Origin: a bacterium D16-51
GTDB lineage: Bacteria; Bacillota; Clostridia; Lachnospirales; Lachnospiraceae
Length of the DNA: 64,000 nucleotides
Assembly (NCBI GenBank): GCA_003612285.1
Contig: RAYE01000025.1
Coordinates: 1 to 64,000 of the forward strand
Direction: 5' to 3'
The notes under the pieces were generated by a model. The model saw nothing but the letters and a program-made list of their open reading frames with translations. It did not search any database and was not told the DNA's origin. Positions within the stretch are counted from its first letter, which is position 1. Each line of letters starts with the position of its first letter. Shown in pieces: positions 57,309-64,000 of the stretch. The position numbers were made by a program, and so were the translations under genes.

Positions 57309-58161
57309 ACCCTTTCCATAGATACAAGATAAACTCTGCCCCGTTCCCTTCTTTCGACCTCACTTCAATATATCCATTCTCCCTCTGCAAAATTTCCCTT
57401 GCCAAGTATAACCCAAGGCCTACGCCTTCCTTTTGTAAAACCTTTTCTGAACGGTAGAAACGCCCAAAAATCTTAGAACTTTCCTGCTCAGAAATGCCAA
57501 TCCCCTCATTTTTTACGGAAACTGCCGCATAAAGCTCATATTCCCTGATAGAAACCTGAATCGTGCTGTCTTCATAAGAATATTTCACTGCATTATCCAA
57601 AATATTCCCTAAAGCCTCTTTTGTCCACTTAACATCAAATAAAGCCATGCAGTCCCCATTTGCTTCTCCTACTTCAAGGCAGCGCCGCTTTTCCCTTGCC
57701 GTTGCCTGCATTTGGGAAACCGTCTCTATTACAAAAGGGGCTACCTTTCCTTTTTGGGGATTTACTGTAATCATATTGCTTTCCAGGCGGGACATTTTTG
57801 TTAAAGACTGCACCAAAAATTCCAATTTCTCTGTCTGGGCAATAATTTCCTGCAGCAATTCCTGCTCCTCCCCTAAAGCATCCCCCTTCTTCTGCAGCCT
57901 CTCTTCCAAAAGGGCTGAATATAATTTCAGGTTCGCAATGGGCGTCCTTGTCTGATGGGAAATATCAGCAACCAGCCCTTCAATATTCTGTCTTTCCTGG
58001 TCTAACTGTTCCTTTGACAGCTGGGAAGCAGACAAAAAATGTTTCCATTTTGCCTCCAGCCTGGAAAGTTCTGTTTCCGTAAAATCACTTTCCTCAAACT
58101 CCCCATTTATTGCATCATCAAGCATCTTGTCCAGGCGTCTTACGGTTCGGTTATAAAACAT
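57307..58161 (-). CDS. sensor histidine kinase without membrane segments
   Basis: 284 aa from the ATG at 58161, inside the end of the regulator gene. H-box VADISHQTRTPIANLKLYS, N-box LGNILDNAVKYS, G1 VKNEGIGI and G2 GVGLGLYLAREI. There is no visible transmembrane region or sensor domain; such kinases often get their signal from an FtsX-type permease (Bce-like). The two transporters are directly downstream. Confidence 0.88.
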   Translation of the reverse strand: MFYNRTVRRLDKMLDDAINGEFEESDFTETELSRLEAKWKHFLSASQLSKEQLDQERQNIEGLVADISHQTRTPIANLKLYSALLEERLQKKGDALGEEQELLQEIIAQTEKLEFLVQSLTKMSRLESNMITVNPQKGKVAPFVIETVSQMQATAREKRRCLEVGEANGDCMALFDVKWTKEALGNILDNAVKYSYEDSTIQVSIREYELYAAVSVKNEGIGISEQESSKIFGRFYRSEKVLQKEGVGLGLYLAREILQRENGYIEVRSKEGNGAEFILYLWKG

Positions 58162-58867
58162 CCTCTTGTTCCCGTCCTTTCTGGCGTGCCCAAAGATATC
58201 CCTGCCCATAGACCGTCTGGATTGGCGACGCCTCCCCTCTCTGCACAAGCTTGCTGCGCAAACGGTTTACCATAACAGAAAGCGCATTTTCATCCACATA
58301 TCCTGCCCCGTCTTCCCACAACTGTTCCATCAATATTTCCCTCGTTAAAATCCTTTCTTCATTTCGGACAAATAACTTTAAAAGCTTTTGCTCATTTACA
58401 CTGAGCGAAATTTTCTTTCCCCGGCATTCAAAATGCAGGCTGTTAAAATCAAAAGAAAAACGCCCTGTTTTATATACTTCATTTTCTTTTAATTCTCTTG
58501 ACATCCTCTGCCCTAAATTATTTACACGGGCACGGAGCACCGCCAGACTAAAAGGCTTTGACATGTAATCATCCGCCCCCAGGGACAATGACATCACCTC
58601 ATCCATCTCCATATCATTGGCGGTTAACACCAATATCTGCGTATGGAGCACTGCTGCCTCCTTCTCCCTTACCCATTTTAAATAATCATAACCGCTTCCA
58701 TCCGGCAGGTTAATGTCCAAAATAATCAGATCCGGCCTGCCGGCCGCATACGCTTCCTTTGCCTGCCTTACCGTATTGCACTGAACAAAGGAAAAATTCT
58801 CCTCTTTTAACGCCAGTGCAATCCCCTGATTTAATGATACATCATCTTCTACAATCTGAATTTTCAT
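58151..58867 (-). CDS. OmpR-family response regulator
   Basis: 238 aa. Receiver with D52-type phosphorylation site in PDLIILDINLPDGSGYDY, K in YMSKPFS, and a C-terminal winged helix (LLKLFVRNEERILTREILMEQLWE; VMVNRLRSKLVQRG). It probably controls the downstream ABC genes. Confidence 0.92.
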   Translation of the reverse strand: MKIQIVEDDVSLNQGIALALKEENFSFVQCNTVRQAKEAYAAGRPDLIILDINLPDGSGYDYLKWVREKEAAVLHTQILVLTANDMEMDEVMSLSLGADDYMSKPFSLAVLRARVNNLGQRMSRELKENEVYKTGRFSFDFNSLHFECRGKKISLSVNEQKLLKLFVRNEERILTREILMEQLWEDGAGYVDENALSVMVNRLRSKLVQRGEASPIQTVYGQGYLWARQKGREQEDVL

Positions 58868-58923
58868 TACCCTAATTCTTCCCCATCTATTTTATCAAAA
58901 CCAGCTGCAAAGCAGCACAGTAA

Positions 58924-58950
58924 AAAGCCGGAGTTTTCCACTCCGGCTTT
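58924..58950 (-). terminator. terminator of the ribosomal operon
   Basis: Perfect stem AAAGCCGGAG/CTCCGGCTTT with a T run on both strands. Confidence 0.85.
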
Positions 58951-58968
58951 CCTCTATTTCTGCTATTT

Positions 58969-59511
58969 TTAAACTAACTCAATCAATACCTGCATTGCAG
59001 CATCGCCTTTACGCTGGCCAATCTTAACAATACGGGTATAGCCGCCGTTTCCATTGCGCTCCGCATATTTTGGCCCAAGTTCATCCAAAACCTTAGAAGC
59101 AACATCTACAGTCTTTGTACCTTTTTTCCGTCCCTTTATCTCTGTCGGGACTTCTGTTACCCTGTAAAGAGTTTTCTGCATCTGTCTTCTTGCATGAAGC
59201 CTGGAAGGCTGGTCTTTCTTAATCTCCTTCTCTACTTCATCATATACTGTCTGCTTCTTGCCATCTATTACTTCTTTTACCCTTCTGCCGTCCTTGTCCT
59301 TACGGGCAACCTTGGCAGTAACTTTTACCATATCGTAATTATTGCATTCCTTAATGCCTAAAGCAATAATTTTTTCTGCAATTTTACGGATTTCCTTTGC
59401 TTTTGCTTCCGTAGTAACAATCTTGCCATGATACAGCAAATTTGTCACCTGATTACGGAGCAATGCTTTTCTCTGGCTGGAAGTCCTTCCAAGCTTTCTA
59501 TAACCTGCCAT
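58969..59511 (-). CDS. rplQ: 50S ribosomal protein L17
   Basis: 180 aa. [30 protein letters not shown] is diagnostic. An internal insertion (about 80-125, with [20 protein letters not shown]) makes it longer than the usual 115-130 aa; such longer forms are seen in Lachnospiraceae. The C-terminus has [23 protein letters not shown]. Last gene of the alpha operon. Confidence 0.97.
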   Translation of the reverse strand: MAGYRKLGRTSSQRKALLRNQVTNLLYHGKIVTTEAKAKEIRKIAEKIIALGIKECNNYDMVKVTAKVARKDKDGRRVKEVIDGKKQTVYDEVEKEIKKDQPSRLHARRQMQKTLYRVTEVPTEIKGRKKGTKTVDVASKVLDELGPKYAERNGNGGYTRIVKIGQRKGDAAMQVLIELV

Positions 59512-59528
59512 TTATGCTTACCTCCTAA

Positions 59529-60488
59529 TTATTCATCCCCCAAGTTTAGGGAAAGACCTAATTCCTTCAATTTAGATAATACTTCTTCTAAAGATTTACG
59601 ACCAAGATTCCTTACCTTCATCATATCTTCAGATGTACGGTTACACAGTTCTTCCACTGTGTCAATTCCTGCACGCTTTAAGCAATTATAAGAACGTACA
59701 GAAAGCTCAAGTTCATCAATGTTCATTTCAAGCACTTTATCCTTGCTGTCATCAATACTCTCAGCTATCACCTGGATTCCTGCTGTTTTGTCAGAAAGAT
59801 TGATAAAGGATTTCAAATGATCGCTTAATACCTTTGCTGCAAGACTAACTGCATCGCTAGGCTCAATCGTGCCATCCGTATATACCTCAACTGTCAGCTT
59901 GTCGTAGTCCGTAATCTGTCCTACACGAGTATTTTCAATTGCGATATTTACCCTTTCAACCGGAGTAAAAATGGAGTCAATTGCGATAACATTAATTGGC
60001 AAATCCTCTCTCTTATTCTTTTCAGAACTTACATATCCACGGCCATTTACAATTGTCATCTCAATGTAAAGCCTGCAGTCTGAACCACCGCTCAAAGTTG
60101 CGATAACTTGGTCAGGATTCATGATTTCAATGTCAGAATCAACCTGGATGTCCGCCGCTGTAACAACACATTCCCCTGATGCTTCAATATACGCTGTCTT
60201 AATTTCATCTGACTCACTGTTATTTTTAATCGCCAGACTCTTAATGTTCATAATAATTTCTGTAACATCTTCCTTTACACCAGGAATTGATGAAAACTCA
60301 TGAACAACACCGTCAATTTTAATATGGCTTACAGCCGTACCTGGCAATGAGGAGAGCATAATTCTTCTGAGAGAATTACCTAATGTCGTCCCATATCCTC
60401 TTTCCAGAGGTTCCACAACAAAACGTCCATATCTCTTATCTTCTGAAATCTCTGCTATCTCAATGTTTGGTTCTTTAAAATCAAGCAC
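59529..60488 (-). CDS. rpoA: RNA polymerase alpha subunit
   Basis: 319 aa from the GTG at 60488 (AGGAGG upstream). N-terminal dimerisation domain ([24 protein letters not shown]) and C-terminal UP-element/regulator domain ([20 protein letters not shown]). 40 bases upstream begins rpsD's stop. Confidence 0.97.
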   Translation of the reverse strand: MLDFKEPNIEIAEISEDKRYGRFVVEPLERGYGTTLGNSLRRIMLSSLPGTAVSHIKIDGVVHEFSSIPGVKEDVTEIIMNIKSLAIKNNSESDEIKTAYIEASGECVVTAADIQVDSDIEIMNPDQVIATLSGGSDCRLYIEMTIVNGRGYVSSEKNKREDLPINVIAIDSIFTPVERVNIAIENTRVGQITDYDKLTVEVYTDGTIEPSDAVSLAAKVLSDHLKSFINLSDKTAGIQVIAESIDDSKDKVLEMNIDELELSVRSYNCLKRAGIDTVEELCNRTSEDMMKVRNLGRKSLEEVLSKLKELGLSLNLGDE

Positions 60489-60558
60489 TCCCCGAACCTC
60501 CTTTTGGGTGTTAATGCTTACCGGCCTTTCATGCAGCACCATGTGCTGCACTACACTA

Positions 60559-61152
60559 TTATTTAGAATATAACTCGACAATAAGCACTTCATTTACAGG
60601 AACATCAATCTGCTCTCTTGTAGGGACTTCCTTAACCGTACCGGAAAGATTCTCATGATCTGCTTCAAGCCAGTCAGGTACAATCCTCCCTTCTGTTACC
60701 TCCAGAATATCCTTATATCTCTGAGCACTTTTGTGCTTTTCCTTGATTTCAATCACATCACCAGGCTTTACTTCATAAGAAGGGATACTTACGCACTTGC
60801 CGTTTACAAGTACATGCTTATGCCCAACAATCTGCCTTGCCTCTTTCCTTGTACGCCCATACCCCATACGGAATATAACGTTATCAAGCCTGAGTTCAAG
60901 CAGGATCATAAGATTCTCACCTGTTGTACCATATTTTAACTTCTGTGCTTTTGCAAAATTATTTCTGAATGGTTTTTCTAATACGCCATAGATAAATTTA
61001 GCTTTCTGCTTTTCTTTTAACTGAAGGCCATACTCACTTGGTTTCCTTCCGGCTCTGACATTCCTGTTAGACTTCTTATCCAGCCCCATAAATGCCGGCT
61101 CAATTCCAAGAGTCCTGCATCTCTTGAGTACCGGTGTCATATCTCTTGCCAT
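60559..61152 (-). CDS. rpsD: 30S ribosomal protein S4
   Basis: 197 aa. [24 protein letters not shown] start, [14 protein letters not shown]4 RNA-binding domain [25 protein letters not shown] and [10 protein letters not shown]. It lacks the zinc-binding cysteines of some S4 forms (C- type). Confidence 0.97.
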   Translation of the reverse strand: MARDMTPVLKRCRTLGIEPAFMGLDKKSNRNVRAGRKPSEYGLQLKEKQKAKFIYGVLEKPFRNNFAKAQKLKYGTTGENLMILLELRLDNVIFRMGYGRTRKEARQIVGHKHVLVNGKCVSIPSYEVKPGDVIEIKEKHKSAQRYKDILEVTEGRIVPDWLEADHENLSGTVKEVPTREQIDVPVNEVLIVELYSK

Positions 61153-61222
61153 TTCTATTCCTCCTAAATATATAAATCAACTTTTAACACGCTTGCTTTT
61201 CTTGTTTTGCTTCTTCAGCGTC

Positions 61223-61618
61223 CTATACACGACGGCGTTTTGGAGGCCTGCACCCATTATGTGGTACCGGTGTTACGTCACGGATGCTTGTAACATCAAT
61301 CCCACATGCCTGTAATGCACGGATTGCTGCTTCACGCCCGGAACCTGGCCCCTTAACCATAACATCTACAGAAGTCAGACCATGTGGTAAAGCGGCTTTT
61401 GCTGCTGTCTCTGCTGCCATCTGCGCTGCATATGGAGTTGATTTTTTGGAACCCCTGAACCCTAACCCGCCTGCACTTGCCCAGGAAACTGCATTTCCCT
61501 CAGCGTCTGTAAGCGTAACGATTGTATTATTGAAGGAAGACTGAATATGTGCCTGTCCATGTCCGACATTTTTCTTGACACGCTTCTTGCTTGCCTTTTT
61601 TGCTACTTGTTTAGCCAT
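61223..61618 (-). CDS. rpsK: 30S ribosomal protein S11
   Basis: 131 aa from the ATG at 61618. [21 protein letters not shown] and [10 protein letters not shown] end are diagnostic. Confidence 0.97.
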   Translation of the reverse strand: MAKQVAKKASKKRVKKNVGHGQAHIQSSFNNTIVTLTDAEGNAVSWASAGGLGFRGSKKSTPYAAQMAAETAAKAALPHGLTSVDVMVKGPGSGREAAIRALQACGIDVTSIRDVTPVPHNGCRPPKRRRV

Positions 61619-61696
61619 TGTCAAACCCTCCTGTAAGATTTGTAACTATTCCATATTATTCCATTACCATACGTAAATAACGTCTGGCAACATACA

Positions 61697-62065
61697 TTAT
61701 TTCTTCTTATTTGCGACAGTACGCTTAGGCCCTTTACGGGTTCTTGCGTTTGTCTTTGTCTTCTGCCCACGGACAGGAAGGCCTTTTCTATGACGGATGC
61801 CCCTGTAGCATCCAATCTCCTGAAGCCTCTTGATATTCAAAGCAATTTCCCTGCGGAGATCACCTTCTACCGTCTGTGTTGCATCAATGACATCACGAAT
61901 ACGCGCAACTTCTTCATCCGTAAGATCCTTTACACGTGTGTCTGGGTTGACTTTAGCTTCTGCTAAAATGCGGTTAGAGCTGACTCTTCCAATACCATAA
62001 ATATAAGTAAGTCCAATCTCAACACGCTTCTCTCTTGGTAAATCTACACCACTAATACGTGCCAT
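61697..62065 (-). CDS. rpsM: 30S ribosomal protein S13
   Basis: 122 aa. [25 protein letters not shown] and [20 protein letters not shown]. The leader upstream is the structured region at 62098-62481. Confidence 0.97.
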   Translation of the reverse strand: MARISGVDLPREKRVEIGLTYIYGIGRVSSNRILAEAKVNPDTRVKDLTDEEVARIRDVIDATQTVEGDLRREIALNIKRLQEIGCYRGIRHRKGLPVRGQKTKTNARTRKGPKRTVANKKK

Positions 62066-62097
62066 GTGTACTTTACACCTCCGTTATTTTTTGTTTA

Positions 62098-62481
62098 ATA
62101 AATAGATTGATTACAGTGCATAGTGCACTGCCAGCCGCTTTAAATTGTAATCTTATTGCGTAGACGCTTCTATAATATTTCGCCTGCCCTGCTTATGGGT
62201 CAGGACTGATCCCTGCCTGCCAGCTTTTATCCTGGCAACAGTCATCGGGCTGCCTGCGAAATGGCAGCCGGTACTACGCCGCAGTTATGTTACGGTCCAT
62301 TTTTCGTAACATAGTCATCAGCCTGCCGTTGATAAGACCGGTTTAGGGTGAAATGACGCACCCTTACGCCGAAGTGGGTAATCACTCCACTTACAATATC
62401 ATAGTGCCTTTTGCACTATAACGAACAGAAAGCAAGTTTATCGAAATCGCGGCGCCTCAATCCGGTGCCGCTTCCTATAAA
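62098..62481 (-). ncRNA. structured non-coding region between rpmJ and rpsM
   Basis: About 384 nt with no plausible gene and at least eight hairpins: 62114-62130, 62218-62237, 62248-62269, 62286-62313 (9-bp stem TATGTTACG/CGTAACATA), 62345-62364, 62372-62392, 62401-62419 and 62449-62471. rpmJ and rpsM are usually within 100 bp. It might be an RNA leader regulating rpsM-rplQ, a processed RNA or a remnant of a mobile RNA element. I do not recognise a known class. Confidence 0.55.
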
Positions 62482-62595
62482 TTATCCCTGTCTCTGTTTG
62501 TGTCTTGGGTTTTCACAGATTACTCTGATACGACCCTTCCTTTTGATGACCTTACATTTTTCGCAAATCGGTTTTACTGAAGATCTAACTTTCAC
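62482..62595 (-). CDS. rpmJ: 50S ribosomal protein L36
   Basis: 37 aa from a GTG at 62595 (AGGAGG upstream). [20 protein letters not shown] and [13 protein letters not shown] with zinc ligands C11, C14, C27 and H32. It lacks its usual partner infA upstream. Confidence 0.97.
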   Translation of the reverse strand: MKVRSSVKPICEKCKVIKRKGRIRVICENPRHKQRQG

Positions 62596-62628
62596 AGCAA
62601 TAACCTCCTTTCAAAAAGTCCAAAGTCT

Positions 62629-62657
62629 ACTTTATCATAATTATTCCGCTAATGCAA
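62629..62657 (-). promoter_or_regulatory. promoter of rpmJ and the alpha operon
   Basis: Minus strand TTGCAT (62657-62652), 17 bp, TAAAGT (62634-62629). Suggests that the operon starts here instead of being read through from the spc operon. Confidence 0.6.
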
Positions 62658-62696
62658 GAAAAATTTTTCCAAAATTTGAAATAAAGGTTACTATTC

Positions 62697-62800
62697 GTTA
62701 CTATTCACGGTCGATTTCTGGAAAAAGACTGAAATCGTTGTGCTTGCGCTTGCACATAAGATTTTAGCTCTTTTTCGGAAATTGACTGTGAATAATAACA
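62697..62800. repeat. 104-bp inverted repeat (TATTCAC..GAAAAAGA arms)
   Basis: 34-base arms at 62697-62730 and 62767-62800 match with few changes. It could be a MITE or an RNA hairpin. A weak minus-strand frame (62705-62929) runs through it. Confidence 0.5.
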
Positions 62801-62929
62801 AAATGCGGGTTGGGACACAAACCAGTTAATAAGTTGACTTTTTGCTTCAGATGTGATGGTAATCATCCTGTTTTCAAAACTGTTTGCCAGTAATTCAAGA
62901 AGCTGCCTGAATGCAGTGGTAAGTTCCAT
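62705..62929 (-). CDS. doubtful hypothetical protein, 74 aa
   Basis: Helical start (LTTAFRQLLELLANSFENRMITI), then reads through the inverted repeat. No good SD. Possibly a fragment of a mobile-element gene. Confidence 0.3.
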   Translation of the reverse strand: MELTTAFRQLLELLANSFENRMITITSEAKSQLINWFVSQPAFCYYSQSISEKELKSYVQAQAQRFQSFSRNRP

Positions 62930-63212
62930 ATCCTGTATATCATCACAACAGACAATAATCCACAGATAGTTTTATCATCATTTTTCTCCCACAATAATAA
63001 ATCTTCCCTGTCCATCCACAATTGCAAATCTATGTTCTTCCAGATGCCATACAGGAAATTTTTGCCATATCCCGTTACCTCACTTTCGCGTTGTTATATT
63101 TGATTTTGTTGTTTGCTTTGTTTGATGTTGTGATTATTATTTCTGCAAATTAAAAAGATGCAAAGCCGTTTTAATTGAATAATACTTTACACCTTGATTT
63201 ATTGGTTGCTAT
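62930..63212. other. non-coding gap upstream of the alpha operon
   Basis: 283 bp without a convincing gene, AT-rich, and no infA. No repeat or RNA gene recognised. Confidence 0.4.
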
Positions 63213-63365
63213 TCAGTTGTTTTTGTTGTCTGGTTCTGTGACTTCTAAGAGAATGCTATCAAATTCATTTTCTAGTTCTTCCCTTTTTTCTTGTGGTACA
63301 AGTCTCAACAGTTTTCTGACAAAAACCGTCAATCTATTGATATACCGTAACTGTTTATCTGTCAT
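63213..63365 (-). CDS. small hypothetical protein, 50 aa
   Basis: ATG at 63365 with GCAGGTGATTAT upstream; acidic-helical (LRLVPQEKREELENEFDSILLEV). Similar upstream bases precede the gene at 63763 (TAGGTGATGCT). These look like small genes of a mobile element. Confidence 0.5.
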   Translation of the reverse strand: MTDKQLRYINRLTVFVRKLLRLVPQEKREELENEFDSILLEVTEPDNKNN

Positions 63366-63586
63366 ATAATCACCTGCTTTCTTTTGGCTTTGCTGACAAC
63401 TACTGATTTTATTATAGCAATCTATGCCGAAGGTGTAAAGTCTTTATTCAACTGTTAAGGCGGAAGCTAGTACAGCGTTCAAAATAAGTGGAAACACTAT
63501 TCCTTTCTTATGAAGAAAATATAAAAGATGTATAGAATCTAATAGAAAAAGAAATATCTATACACCTTTTAACAGTTACTATGTGA

Positions 63587-63763
63587 TTATTCGGTTTTCA
63601 ATGGTGGCTGCTGATATAATTTGCGTTCAATCTGCCTACGTTTGATTGCTATTTCGTCCAGAACCTCACTAGCATTAGTTTGTTTTGCCACTCTTTCTAT
63701 ATCTTCTAGCAATGTAAGTTGGTCAAACAGGTAACAATTTAGTTCTTTTTCGTTCGTTGGCAT
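63587..63763 (-). CDS. small hypothetical protein, 58 aa
   Basis: Start at the ATG at 63763 (AGTAGGTGATGCT). Helical hairpin (LFDQLTLLEDIERVAKQ; IKRRQIERKLYQQ). Not recognised. Confidence 0.5.
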   Translation of the reverse strand: MPTNEKELNCYLFDQLTLLEDIERVAKQTNASEVLDEIAIKRRQIERKLYQQPPLKTE

Positions 63764-64000
63764 AGCATCACCTACTTTCATTAATAACAGTGCGTTAATT
63801 GGTTTTCTATGTTTATTATAGTAAAGATAGCTGTAAATGTAAAGAATAAGGATGACAATGTAAGATAATAGATATAGGATGATGGTGTGATGGATATAGC
63901 AGCGATAACGAATATTATATTGTTGTAATGTTGTGTTATGATGCCGGATTAAACTAAGATATATATTACTCAAACTTCCCATATCAAAAATGGAATTCGC

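Overview
The window is a stretch of a low-GC Gram-positive chromosome, most likely a gut Lachnospiraceae (Clostridia). This is inferred from the alpha-operon genes (rpmJ, rpsM, rpsK, rpsD, rpoA, and rplQ with a long insertion), a clostridial superoxide reductase, and an FtsX-type ABC/two-component cluster. About three quarters of it is one prophage. No database search was possible; every family call rests on motifs and gene order.

PROPHAGE (about 56 to 48,180). The element is bounded by a 7-bp direct repeat, CAAGGTT (49-55 and 48,181-48,187). Joining the flanks rebuilds a palindrome next to a tRNA-Ser terminator. The only recombinase I can see is an IS30-type DDE transposase at the left end. 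A small protein resembling its DNA-binding domain sits at the right end. Almost everything is read leftward. From right to left come: early genes (HTH protein, a hypervariable lectin-like protein, two YopX-like proteins, HUH Rep, radical SAM protein, two DNA methylases, DnaQ-like exonuclease, RecU); ParA/ParB partition genes; an ArpU-like regulator; two TerS-like genes and TerL; a lambda-like head module (portal, ClpP-type protease with nested scaffold, decoration protein, capsid); a P2-like contractile tail (sheath, tube, frameshifted chaperone, tape measure, X, D, V, U, W, J, I); then a diversity-generating retroelement (DGR); then lysis genes (two hydrolases, holin). A small divergent control region with a ribbon-helix-helix protein and a phase-variable-looking membrane protein lies beside the transposase.

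MAIN OBSERVATIONS. (1) The DGR has RT, Avd, a 113-bp template repeat and two 113-bp variable repeats. One variable repeat adjoins the cassette; the other is 38 kb away in an early-region gene. All 9 and 13 differences from the template fall at template adenines. (2) A 19-bp near-palindrome, TGTGTCCGAATCGGTCACA, occurs seven times in one orientation across 39 kb, in genes and between them. It may be a partition or regulatory site. (3) An operator, ATACTT-N4-AAGTAT, occurs nine times, mostly inside promoter spacers. (4) Two matching late-control modules combine a direct repeat, a -10 box and an immediate terminator, upstream of TerS and of the portal gene. (5) Two genes are broken at G tracts: a membrane-anchored protein at G9 and a cytosine methylase at G6.

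HOST REGION (48,200-64,000). Two tRNA-Ser genes (GGA and UGA) are followed by superoxide reductase, a NifX-like protein, an MBL-fold protein, two FtsX-type ABC transporters with a two-component system, and the rpmJ-rpsM-rpsK-rpsD-rpoA-rplQ operon. Between rpmJ and rpsM lies about 400 nt of non-coding, hairpin-rich sequence. Upstream of rpmJ, infA is not seen; small orphan genes and repeats are there instead.
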